Assembly: GCA_027575765.1 (NCBI GenBank)
Contig: JANBPT010000028.1
Coordinates: 1 to 64,000, forward strand
Source of the DNA: Tieghemiomyces parasiticus
Lineage: Eukaryota > Kickxellomycota > Dimargaritomycetes > Dimargaritales > Dimargaritaceae
DNA: 64,000 bases
Reading direction: 5' to 3'
The translations under genes were made by a program, and so were the position numbers. The notes beneath the pieces are model-generated. The model was not told the origin of the DNA, searched no databases, and saw only the letters and a list, made by a program, of their open reading frames with translations. Positions 1-11,500 of the stretch are shown here, one piece after another; the first letter of the stretch is position 1; every line of letters starts with the position of its first letter.

Positions 1-571
1 GGCTACCTTTCAGACCCTCGATTACTGTTTTATTATCGTCGGGGCCTCCTGTAGGCGCCAGTGGTTTATTCGAAGTGGAATGACATTTGGGGCCCTTGGC
101 CGAGCGAGGGAGGGACCTTCAAAGTACTCAGCCGGCAGCTGGGAACTTCCCCCCCCCGCACCCAGAGCGAGGGGGGACGGCCTTGGCAGCTGGCCAGTTC
201 AGAGGGTTGCCGTGCTAAACAGCAGGGCCGGGCTAACCTTGCCTCCCTCGATGCGTCAGTGGACGGCGTGCGGGCTGTCCGGCATTGTTTACTTTTTGAG
301 GGGAAGGGGAGCAGGGTGGGTAGGAAGCCTCGCTCTGTTGACAAGTTGGAAATAGATAGCGTCCTAGTCCTCTACCCCTGCCCCCGACCTCCTTTCCTTC
401 CGGGTACTTAAACCTCGAAGCCCGCTCGCCCCCAGAGTCCGCACCTTGTTTCCACTGCTTGCTCCGCACGTTCCGCCTTTGCGCACCTCAATCCCCCTCT
501 TTCCACGCCGTCTACAACTCAGTGTCCACGCCCTAGCTCGTCCCCGTCTATTCCTGATCCATTTCACCACC
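1..571. other. left-edge non-coding stretch and leader
   Basis: I see no convincing gene here. Overlapping small frames exist on both strands but none has recognisable protein character. The last 150 bases are pyrimidine-rich and lead into the start codon at 572, so they are best read as promoter and 5' leader of the next gene. A TACTTAAA-like AT-rich spot lies near position 404. Confidence 0.5.
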
Positions 572-1546
572 ATGGCTCCGAAGCTCTTCAAGAAAGGTAA
601 GTCCGTGCTCCAGTCGCGAAGCGCGTGCACCTCTGGGACCTACACCCTGCCCAACCGCGGATCCAGCCGACCCTCACCTACTCACTCACTTGCGTATCAC
701 CAACTCCGCTCTCACCTCCCACCCGTGGCGATGGCTGCCACTCCAGTCAAGACCCAGGTCAAGCAGGCCTGCCGTTCGCTGCGCCGAGTCCTGGCGCCCC
801 ACCGCACCCCAAGGGCTTCCACCGCGGCACCGGATATCACCCACCTTGTTCCAGACCACGCCGTCCTTGCCCCCAGCCCATTCCCTGCCGTGGACCTGGT
901 TGACGTGACGCCCGCTTTGCCGTCCCCCACCCCCACCTTTTCGCCGCCGTTGCTGCAACCTGAGGCACTTCCCACCCCCGCCATTCCCTCCCAGTGCTAT
1001 GCTACGTTTCCCATGCCGTCGCCCACCCCCACGTTCCCCAGTGCCATTGCACTGGACGCCCACACCTTGACCATGTTTGGCGTTTCCCTTACTCCCGCCA
1101 GAGTTAAAGAGCCCGCCCTGCATATCGCCCCCGAGCCTGTTACCCTTCCTCTGGCTAACCCCATGCCAGCCACACCTTCACTTACCCCTACCCCATCTCC
1201 CACTCTGACCGCCCACGACCTGTCAAAGTTCTCCTCTTCTGCTGACTCGGTTGCCAGTTGCGCTTCAACGCTAGGTGGGGGTGCAGAACTGAATGGGTAT
1301 GCTCCGGAACTGGAGGAAGAGGCTCCGTCCCTAGCCCTTGCCATCCCCAATCCTCCTACCCAGGCGCCCATGACTCCGGTTACCTCTGGGGCCACTCATC
1401 CGGCCAAACTGGTCCGGCCCGCTCCCAGGGCGTCCAGAGGAACCCCCACCACTCCCCGATACGCCATCACTACCACCAGCTCTCGCACCCGGGCGGTGGC
1501 CACCTCTGCCCGGCGGTACAAGCACGGACGTCCGATCCGCGCTTAA
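572..1546 (+). CDS. Pro/Thr-rich orphan protein, family member 1
   Basis: No known function. The preferred model starts at the ATG in CCACCATGG context (572). Exon 1 (572-596, 25 nt) encodes MAPKLFKK; a 150-bp intron (597-746) has donor GTAAGT and acceptor CAG; exon 2 is 747-1546; the product is 274 aa. The intron is a multiple of three without stops, so a retained-intron form of 324 aa is also open. After a short Lys/Cys/Arg-rich stretch (about residues 9-25) the protein is low-complexity, rich in Pro, Thr, Ser and Ala with TPT/SPT motifs. It ends in a basic Ser/Arg/Thr segment (PRYAITTTSSRTRA then KHGRP). The N-terminal exon recurs in the gene at 49610 and the C-terminal segment in the gene at 52026, which is why I treat it as a real gene family. 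No signal peptide or membrane segment is seen. Confidence 0.62.
   Translation: MAPKLFKKGKSVLQSRSACTSGTYTLPNRGSSRPSPTHSLAYHQLRSHLPPVAMAATPVKTQVKQACRSLRRVLAPHRTPRASTAAPDITHLVPDHAVLAPSPFPAVDLVDVTPALPSPTPTFSPPLLQPEALPTPAIPSQCYATFPMPSPTPTFPSAIALDAHTLTMFGVSLTPARVKEPALHIAPEPVTLPLANPMPATPSLTPTPSPTLTAHDLSKFSSSADSVASCASTLGGGAELNGYAPELEEEAPSLALAIPNPPTQAPMTPVTSGATHPAKLVRPAPRASRGTPTTPRYAITTTSSRTRAVATSARRYKHGRPIRA
597..746 (+). other. phase-1 intron of family member 1
   Basis: Donor GTAAGT at 597 and acceptor CAG ending at 746. Removal joins MAPKLFKK to VKTQVKQAC, which aligns with the join made by the equivalent intron of the paralogue at 49610 (KLFQK to TTKAVKKAC). Both exon 1s are exactly 25 nt and both introns are multiples of three (150 and 120 bp). 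Confidence 0.55.
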
Positions 1547-3408
1547 TCCTACACCCTCCTTTTACTAGCTGTTATTCACCATGCCCATTCTGCGGGTCTT
1601 CCCATCTTCATTCCCTTACACCCTGTTTGGCCCTACGCCCTAACGCTAACTAATACACTACCACTAGCCCCTCCTAAATGGATCGTGTGTGCATGTGTCG
1701 TATACGGTGGCTATACAAACAACATCGTGTCCGTCCACTTATGCTTTGCAACGGCATAGCAGTGGATCAAGGATCTGGGGGTTTTCATCAGACTCAGTTC
1801 CTCCCAGTAGGTCTTTCCTAACTGGCTGATGGCACATTGTATAAACACTCCGGTCGAAGCCCGATGCTTTAATTAGTGATTCCATGGCGGCAGTCCGGTG
1901 ACCCCAGGCCTGGCTACTCTACTGGAAGCAACCACGCTGGAATCCAACAACCCCTCATAACCCCCATTGCCGATCCGACTTCTCCGCTGGGCCGGGGCCT
2001 CCGATTCCTCTAATGCGGCGTAAGAGGGGGGAAGAATCCCGCGCGCATTCCAGTCCCACCAAGGGCGCCTGACAGGAAAGGGAGCTCACAAAGCGGTGGA
2101 CCTTTATCCGGGCATAGTGGTACCAAGAACCCAGGCCTGCGACGAAGCCATAGTGCACCATTCCTCCCTCTCCATCACCTCCATATCGATGACTTTCCAG
2201 GGCAGAGCACCGTGGTAGCTGTGGTGGCTAGGGGTGGGAGTGCTGAGATTGCAAGACTGGAATCACTAAGTCAGGGAATGATGCTAGGGACACGGCTAAT
2301 TACGTTTGAACTGAGGTACCCCGGGCTCTATATACGTGATACGTTGGGCCAGCCCAGAAGAAGGGATTCAGGATTAGTTAGGGCCATCAGGATATGAAAC
2401 AACCAATACCAAGCCAGCGCAGAAAGAAGGCGCTGGAGGGGGCGAGTATAGTTTCGTTATAGCTGGTAGACAATCGCGGAAGTGGGAAGCTCCTAGATAA
2501 TGAGGCGTTGCCATTTTCAGCACAATGTACTAAAGTACGCTGATAAACTAAATGCCACGCCCAAAACTAGTGATCCGATCGGGTATGAGATCTCTGATCA
2601 CTTTATCCACCTTTCTTCATTATTCTATATACACTTTGTGATGTAACACAAAGCTACGAGGGGAGCATACAATCCAAGGTAAATGTGGTATGGAAATCGA
2701 TTATTTAATGAAGCGGCAAGTGGATTGCTATTGTATCTTCCTTCCAACCAATATTAGTGTATGACGTTCGGCAGAAGCAATCATGTGAAACAATGTAAAG
2801 AAGAGCATAAAAGAAAACCCGGCATAAACAAGGCGGGAGAACAGTGAAGGTATACTCTCACAAGAAAGACTAGTCTTGTTATCATTAAAGGAATGCCAGA
2901 CTGAGCTTTGATTAACCCGGGGCCATCGGTATCGTACTGATAATACGGGCGAGAGATCGCTGTTCCCGATGTTATCATGAAGCGACGGTTGTTTCCGACC
3001 ACAGCAAGCAGGACGACAAGTACTAATATGAGGACCGTATACCAGTGGCGATCGGTGACTCGCTTTTAGATGTCGCTCAGTATATGGTAAGCACAGCCCA
3101 ACCCGATCATTTCAGTTCTGTGGACTGTAATTCATAGGGCAATTCAGAACGATTAGGGACGCACTAGCCAACCTCGAATGGACATGTAGAGTGTATCCAG
3201 CTACCCCTCAGCTGACCAACCGCCTGCTTTAGCGGTGTTTATTGTCAGGAACCCCGGGGGTAAGTATCATCATGAGAGGTTAGGTTAAAATAGTGTTACA
3301 GATAATTCTAGTCGGTTGCTCGAAATGAAGACAGCTGGACTGGGGTTAAAGAGCCTCAGGCAGAAAACGGTGGCGTTAGAGTGCAGACGGCTATAATCTT
3401 CCGGGACC
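1547..3408. other. intergenic region, no gene seen
   Basis: About 1.9 kb of mixed-composition sequence between convergent genes. Only short frames without domain character occur. It is more AT-rich toward 2500-3300 than the flanking genes. No repeat, tRNA or transposon sequence was recognised. Confidence 0.5.
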
Positions 3409-6400
3409 TCACTGGTATCCGAGCTCCAGTCGCAGGCGACGGTTTTCCTCACGGAGACGAGCCAGCTCGCTAGTCAGGTCCTGATGCTTCCTAAATTCTT
3501 CCATTCGAGCATTTTGGTCCATCATTTGCCGGTGGAACTGACTGATCAACTCCATATGGATGTTTTGCAATTCCTGGTGTATGCCAAACCGGAAGTTGGC
3601 CAGGGAATCGTCAATAAGGTTTTGCATCAGAGTGAGGTGGAAGGTGCTCTCAGCTGGTGCGGCAGGAGTCGATGAGGATGGAACTAGGCCGGGACCGGAC
3701 AAAACTTCAGTGGTCGAAGGGGAAGACAAGTCCGCAGCCTTCAAGGGTGGGTGGGTGGGATAGTGAGCAGGGGGGGCCAGCTGGATCGAGGGTGGTGAGC
3801 AGGCCCGGATGACCGGAGCGGGTGCCGGGAAGGCGACTGATGGAGCGATGGTCAAGTCTCCGCGGTGAGTAACACGTGCGTTCGGGGTGGGTGACGTCGT
3901 GAGGCCAGGTTCGGACGGCACCGGCTGATAAGAGGCAGCAGGTGACTTGAGTCCTTTCTTGAGAGCGGACCGCCGGATACTTTGTGGAGTCTTGTGATTG
4001 AGGGACCGACGGCGCGCTGTCGGGGTGCGGGTCGCGGGGGGGTGGGTGGCTACCTGTGACTGTATGGCGGTTCGGGCTGGGGCTACTGGTGAGAAGGCGT
4101 CCAAGATCGAGTCACCCTCGAGGTAGTTGGTGGATGGGGGGTCTTGCGCCGAACGGTCCCCCGGTGCCTGGACGGGCGGTTCCGCAAAAGTCACTTTGCC
4201 CGGGGTAGTGGGAGGTTGCGGTGGCCCAGAGGACAGCGGTGTCACTCTGGTCTCGCTGGGCGGCACTGGTGCTGTGGAGGCCGGTTCGAGGTCAGTCGAT
4301 GGCCGACTGGGGAGAAGAGTCGGGGAGGCCTGCACCAAGGCCTCAAGAGCCGTACGTGGGTCAGCAGCGCCCACGCTCACTCTTCGGACCCGGTCCGTGC
4401 TTGGGCTGCAGAGGACCGGAGTGCAGGTACTGGGCACGGCGGCTGCCTTTAGGGGCGACGTGGCCGGTCGGGTCACGGCGGGCCGACCGACCGGGGAAAA
4501 GAGCTGCATGAAGCTACGATCGCGAGCCACCATGGACGTATCACCGGCGTCACTATCGACGGCGGCAGGGGCGGGGGTGACTGCCGGTTCCGGCGGGAGA
4601 TCTTTGGTGGTCAGGGTCCTCAATCGGTCGACCAGGCTGTTCGGCCGGGGCTTCGAGGGCGGGGAAGTACCGCGTGATCGGGCAGGACCTGTGGGGGCCT
4701 GATTAACGAGGTTCGGGGGCGATTCCGCCCGGGTGGCCGGAGGGGATGACCCATAGGCCGGCGGGGTCTCGGGCGGGGTATGGTGGTCCAGCGAAGTAGT
4801 GTGGCCGTTGTCCTGCCGATCCATTGGGTTGGCCGCAGAAGGCACCGGTTCGCGGGCCGGTAGGAGCCGCTTGAGTTGGGCTGTGAACTGCAAAATATCG
4901 AGTTTGGCATCGGCCTGATGATGGACCAGGAAGGGTGAGTAGAGTCAAACGTCATGTGCCAACGGGCCAAAGGAGGGAGGGGGAGGTGGTACGTAACATG
5001 AGCGATAGTAACAGACAGTAGGGGCTAACGTGGCCGGGGCTCCGGCGCCTATTAATACTGTGGCACACCATGGGAGCCATGTCCGGCGACTCATGCCACT
5101 AGCAGCAGCCGAGCGAGGTGAAGAGTGCAGGCCAATGTTTGCGCCACAACCGGCCACTTCCCAGCCGCGGGCACGTGAACAGGCTGTATAGAGCAACTTA
5201 CGTGGTACTGGATACAAACCACGGGTTTGCTGTGGTCGCGGGGCGGGGAAATCCAGAGGGGCCGGTTTGTCATGCGGAGGTTATAGATCAGAATCTGGCC
5301 CGTCAGGGTGCCAGCATAGAGCAGGTTGCCGTCTCGGTTCATGGCCAGGGCGTTCAGCGGGTACGAAGTGGCGATGGTATCCACGACACTGTAGACAGAA
5401 GCAGTCCCAGTCGACGTTAGAGGTTCAAGGTGTGAGTGTAGGCCGCAGGACGATGGTTAGTGCGGGAACGAGCTTAGGAAGTACTGGGGAGCTAAGTCCA
5501 GGGTTTCCTCAAACGAACACGAGGACTACCACTCACCTCCGCTTCTGCAGGTCAAAGATCACAATTTTCTGGTCGAGCCCGGCGGAAATGAGCGTGTAGG
5601 ACGACGTTGGGCTGAAGACAAGGCCCCGGCTGGGGGCGGTGTGGACCCGCGAAAACAGTTTAACGGGTACGGCCGCCCGGTGGGTCTCCCAGACGGCTAC
5701 GGCGCCGTCGTCGCTGATGGCGGCGAGGATGTGCTTGCGGCGGGTCGAGAATTGGAGGTTGGTGATGGCGTGCCGGGTGCCAAATTTGAGCTCTGCCTTG
5801 GTGCCGTTCTTGCGATTGAAGAGGATGACTTCGCCACGGCTGGACCCGCTGGCGATGAGGCTCTTGTCGACGCTGAGGGCCAGGGCCGTAATCGTGGTTC
5901 TGTGGCTCTACGTTGGTCCGGGTAGGAGGGGGGCGAGCGAGAAGGGCGAAGTTGGTAAGCATAACCAAAAGGGGAGGTGGGGATCTAGGGGGGAAATGCT
6001 GACCAATGGCCACACGGGGTGCGTGTATGGCCTGGATACGAAGGTGGCCCGGGCTTACCTGAAAGGTCTGGGCGATGCATTTGGCCTGTCGGTCCCACCG
6101 GCGGACCTGGCGGGTGCTACCGCCGTACACCACGGTACGCGACTCGGATGCAAACTCCATGGCGTTGACGAGGAGGTTGTCGGGGCTCTCGGCGGGTTTC
6201 TGGATGGGAAACGTCTCGACAAGGTCACCCTGCCACGTGTAGAGCTCAATCCAGGACGCCAAACCGCCCACAGCCAGGATTTGACCTGCGAAGGGAAAGC
6301 GAGCATTCATACACAATGGGTGGCAGTCACCACGGCATACAGGATGTTAGCGAGTGACGGGGAGCACTGGCTGCAGTTGGCCCTCTGCCATGCGCCGCCC

Positions 6401-6851
6401 AAGCTAGTGGCAAGGGGGGGGTAAAGGTGTGTGCGTTGCTCACGGGTGGTTCAGACTTACCATCCTGGCTCCAGGCCACGCAGCGGACGTCGGGGTTCTT
6501 GTTGACCAACTTGGCCGAGGCTAACTCCTTAGGCACTGTGGTGAAGGGTTGCCACGCCGCGATGCAGTGGTAGTCGGTGTCTGCGAGGGGGGCACATGGG
6601 AAACGGGCCGGTGGTTTTGGTGAAGGGCGGGAAGGGATGAGTTAGTCTGACAGGTGTAGGCCGGGCGGGGGATTCCAAGGCCGCAACGGCTAAGCAGCAG
6701 CGAGAGAGAGCGACGGAGGAGGTACGTCCCAAGACATACCTGACACGGGACGGTCCTGGGCGGGCTGGCTGGGGTACCACACCTCGACCCCGTCGGCAGT
6801 GGCCACCGCTAGGAGCTGGATCTCGGGTGGCGGCATGACCGGGCTGCCCAT
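3409..6851 (-). CDS. NEDD1: NEDD1-like gamma-tubulin recruitment factor
   Basis: WD40 adaptor that brings gamma-tubulin ring complexes to mitotic microtubule organising centres. Six exons joined by hand: 6851-6740, 6580-6461, 6285-6059, 5907-5537, 5388-5202, 4887-3409. They total 2496 nt, in frame throughout, 831 aa; an in-frame ATG at 6878 would add nine residues. Residues 1-339 form the WD40 propeller (repeats such as LIASGSSRGEVILF and LLYAGTLTGQILIYNL). Residues about 340-750 are Pro/Ser/Thr-rich linker. The last ~77 residues (LIDDSLANFRFGIHQELQNI, then a QFHRQM stretch and ELARLREENRRLRLEL) match the helical gamma-tubulin-binding domain of NEDD1 and identify the family. Introns are 148-314 bp; the last is longest and could hide a small exon. 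It is divergent from INCENP. Budding and fission yeasts lack a clear NEDD1. Confidence 0.85.
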
Positions 6852-8515
6852 GGTTGTGGGGGGGGTTAGGAGTTGCAAACGAAGCGGGCAGCGTGGATTA
6901 AGAACAATAGTTTAAGACCAATAAAAATACAGATGCAGGGCGACGAAGGGTGGGGCTATATGGCCAAGTCGGGGGCAATGTGGTCAGGCGGTCGCAGATG
7001 AGGCAGTCTGGTTTTAAGGAATGAAAAGTGCCAGGGCGACACCGGGTCGCCGTGTGGTGGGTTAGCTACGTGGGCCAGTTCCGGTACCTGAGGGCCTTCT
7101 GGAAAGAGGATATTTCACACCGAGGCAGAGGGCGAGGGGGGAGAGGAGCGGTCTAAGGCGCGGAATCTGGCGGGAAGGGGGCAAGAAGGAGGTCTGCCAA
7201 TGCAATAGTGGGCCTGTGGTGGGGGGAGGGGGTGCTGGAACCCGCGACATGGCTTGGGTTCCTGTACCGCACCCCAGCGCTTGGGCGGCATGGAAGCGAC
7301 ACAAGGCAAGTCTGCGAGGTTGCCATGTCGGCTGACAGGCCGTCAACGTTGACAGCTCGAACTCTACCTCAGCACAATTTCGCTGACTAACCCCTGCCCA
7401 TTGGCTTATGCGCCCCGCAAATTCTGGGCATCTACCGATATAAGCGGCCCTTGTTTACCTTCTGGCGGGGCGAATGAGCGTGAGGGAGGTCGTTGGCGAG
7501 GTAAATGGAATGCGAAGGATCACGTGGGCACCGTTTCGCTCCATGGGTGGAAAGGGGGGGCGAGAGAGGAGTAGATGTACTGGGGGAGAGGAAGGCGGGA
7601 AAAGGTGGATAAAAATAGGGGGGTTAGGGAGATGGGAAAATCGGAAGGCTCTGATTGACTGATTGCGGAGTGTTGGCCAGTTTGTTTACATTTTCTGGCC
7701 AGACCCGTAGCACGAGGCGGTGCCTTTCTTGCTGGGCTGCCATCAGTCGCCCTAGCCCCCCCCTCCCTGCCAGGTAACTGATATGTTGGAGGAAAATCGC
7801 ACCATCGGTATCAGTGGGTCAATCCACTTGGTCAAATCTCCCAGCCGACACCACCAATTGCCGGCTGGCCGCGTTGGTCGCCTGCTTTGAAAGTGGTCGT
7901 GGCCGTAGTCCAAGTTCGGGACCACATTGGGCCCGTTCCCGTCTCACTTGGCCCTCTCCGAACGGTCACCCTTGTCGATCGGTCTGACGGTTTCGTGCTT
8001 TCTTTTCCCCAAGGTGGTACGGCGACATTGCAGTTCCTGAAGTCTGTTTACCAATTGCGTTCACCCGTTCAACATCGCTTCTACTGTTTCCTGCCACAGC
8101 AATCCACGTACAAGCACCTGGCTTCTAAACCCGCACTCCACTCGAACACCTCACTTCCAAACTCTACCTCATCTCGACACTCTTTAATAACCCACACACC
8201 TTCCACTCTACCAAGGACCCCTTCCGTCCCTCGCCCCTTCGTAATCCCCGCCGTCCATCACAACAGTGGCCACATCAAGTCACACCAGTCCTCTGTAATC
8301 ACTTCAGCCGTCCGCTCCCGAGCCATTTCTCGATCGGACTCACTCTCCCGCCTGCTCGCTTTCATATACGCCCTCTCTATCCACGTCTGTATTGTCTTGC
8401 TCCTACATATTTGCCCCCCTCACCCCGGTGTACCATTTCGAACTGCCCAAGTTTCTTAAGCTCACTTCAACTAGCCAGCAGTCGCCCCCCCCCTCCTCGA
8501 CCCGTCTCCACCACC
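6852..8515. other. shared divergent intergenic region (NEDD1 / INCENP)
   Basis: About 1.7 kb between the two divergent start codons. It must hold both promoters. The half nearest INCENP (about 7900-8515) is strongly pyrimidine-rich on the + strand, and the half nearest NEDD1 is purine-rich on the + strand, that is, pyrimidine-rich on the NEDD1 coding strand. Small open frames here look like composition artefacts. Confidence 0.5.
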
Positions 8516-11500
8516 ATGCTCTCCGCCCCCGCCAAGGCCCCAGATCTCCCTGGCGAGACCCAGTGGCCGGTGGCCCAGAAGCGAAAGTATGCTCAGATAT
8601 GTGACGAAAAGCTCCAAGAGTTTACCTCCTTCTACGAGGACAACATGACCTGGCTAAGCGAGTACTACGAGACCATCTTCAGCATGCAACAGGAGTCGGT
8701 GGTCTCCCGCATGCTCAAGACGCCGTCAGCCCGCACGGCCGGTAAACTCCTACCTGAGCGCCCGCACATCCGGGACGTGTTCTCCGAGTCCCGCCTGCTC
8801 GACGGGTGCCAGGAAGACACCTCAGACACCATGTTTGCTAAGGCACTTACCCGGACCCCGTCCCTGGCCACGACAGCCGCCGTGTCAGCCCGTGCCACGA
8901 CCCACTTGACCACCGTCCCGGATTCTACGATGGATCACGGTAAACTAGACGATCTGTTCCAGCAGTGCCTCAACACCGTCAAGAAGGCCGCCCGGGGGTC
9001 CGCTGCCACCAATGAATCCGAGGGCGAACCGGCCAGTCCAAACGCCCACGCTAACGCTGTCCCCACCGTCTCCCAGCTGTCGCCCATTCCGGCCGCCTAT
9101 CCGGCCACTCTCCTCACCCATCCGCTAAGTCCCCTCCCGGGTAACACGGTGTTTATGCTGGAGGGCCCGTCGCTCTCACGAATGGCCACCTCGGAAACCG
9201 TCCACGAGGTCTCCATGACCGATGACTACCGGCCTTTGCCAACGGAGGCCATGGACATCGACCATACCTCTTCTCCGCCGCTGACCCAGATGGTCGCGCA
9301 GCTCCTCACCTCCCAGCCCGCAACCAACCCTGAGCCAACCACCGCTGACCGTCACTCCCCGGCCGCCGCCAAGAAGCCCCGGACCAGTCTGGCTCCGACG
9401 TCGCCAGCCATCAAATTCCCCGCACTGGCCTCCGTCGCTGCCGCCCAGCTATCTCCCAGTAACACGCATAAATCACGGTCCAGTCGCAAACTTTCGCGAG
9501 ATCTCCTCAAGCGGGCCTCAATACAAGCCCGGATCGCCGCAGACCCGTCTGGACCGACCCCCGAGGAACGCCACAGTCCAATAGAGAGTGGGGTTCTTCT
9601 GCCCTCACCCGTTGCCGTCCTCGCCAACAACCGGCCGGTACTCACCCTCACGGCCTCCTCGGTTGTCGAGACGTCGGCCTTCTCCCTGAGCGTGGCCAGA
9701 CCGACTAGTCCCCTGGCCCCAGCCAAATCGGCAGAGCCACCGCCGGTCAATCGCGTCCTTACCGGCACCGAGCGATTGCGCAAGGCCCTCGAACAGCTGC
9801 GACCTGCCTCTCAATCGGCCAGTCCCGTGGTGCCCGTGGGAACGAGCCTACCCTTCGCACCCGTGCCGTTCGCCGCGCTAGGTTCGCGCGCCGAGACACC
9901 AAAGCCCGTCTCACCACCCGCCGTACCATCGGCACCCCGCCAGGACAGCGGGACCTTTGTCGGATTGGCCAGCATTCACGTCGGGAATGCCAGCCTCGTT
10001 ACGGCCGTGGCCTCACCGACTCAGCCATTGACCCAGGAGGCGGTCATGATCAAGTCCCCGATGGCAACTTCGTCCGTGCTTGCGTCACCCGAGGTGGATC
10101 ATACTGTCCTACGTGGCCCGTCCTCCGACGCGAAGTATCAATCCCAGGAAGACCTGCCATCGCCTCCTGCGCCGTCGGTTCCGGCAGGTACCGTGGCCAC
10201 CGCTGCCGTTCTCATTGACGAAACAGTAGTGACCACGACACCAGTCCTCCACTCCCCTACGCCCATCGCCCGCTCTCCGCTAGCCAAATCCCCGGTGCTT
10301 GGGGATCCCGCCTCTTTGGAAACCCCACCGCGGCGTGTTCTGTCACCCTCGACGGACGAATTCCTGACGCCCACTGAGGGTCTCCTCCCGCCGAGCATTG
10401 ACGGTCAACTGGCAGCGACCGATCCTACTACGCCTCCCAGCCAGGACCTCCTAAACCCCAGGACGCCCGGTACCCTGGCCAGCGCCCTCAGTGCTCCATT
10501 CGCCGGGGGCAGCTATATCGTGCAGAAACTGTTATCAGCGATGAAGATGACCACTGCGGCCAACCAGGCGACGCCTGCGCCCACCGCCCCGGGGCAACGC
10601 GAGCCGCCTCCAACCCTGCATCTACCCTTGACAACCTCCCGCCTCCCGACCAGTTCCGCTACTCGCTCTCAGCCCGGCATCGCAGCCTCAGCAACTCGGC
10701 CCCAGGGCCGCTCCGAAGTGGGTCTTTTCATGAGCACCAACGCAAGTGCCCTCGGCACGACCTCATCAACTTCCACCCGGGCCGTCAGCGTGGCCAACGG
10801 ACCGGGGAAATTCACTACTACCTCTGCATCAGGTGCCCGTATCGTGTCCAACCCGACTGGCACCAAACACCGGTTCCCGGCCCACGAACCTCAATCGTTC
10901 CGCGCCAAACTGAATCAGATCAAGTCGGCTGCGTCCGAACCGACGCCATCCACTGCCCACCGGGCACCTCTCGCCAAACCCGCTGCACCGCCCTCCCGAT
11001 TGCCGATTACGGCCGGTAAGGTCCCTGAGTCTACCGTCCGCTCCGTGTTCAAATCACTCAACCCCAAGGCCGCCGTTGTCAAGTCCTATGCTGGCCCGCA
11101 AACGGTGCCGAAGCCTACCGCGCCGTATCCGTTTGTATCGGCCAAGTCCAGCGACGCAGTGCCCACCAAAGCAAGTCATGCCTACGCACCTCCCGCGGCA
11201 ACTTCGGCCGTTAATAGCGGTCACCTTGGTAACCAGCACCCCCGCCACGTTTCAGCTGCCGCGCTGACCTCGGTCCCGGCCGTTTCCAGCCTCCAATCCC
11301 CCGCAACCCCGCAAGCCGCCCCGCGCTCGTCGCCAACGGCCATGGACATAGACACGACACCGCTGGCGGATCGGGCCAAGCAGTACACTCCGACCTCGTT
11401 CAACCGTACCAAGAGTGCCGTGATAACCGAGTACCAGGACGTGGTAGTTCCACTCCGTACCAGTGATCAGCGTAGCGCCGGCGAAGACGAGTCGGGCCCG

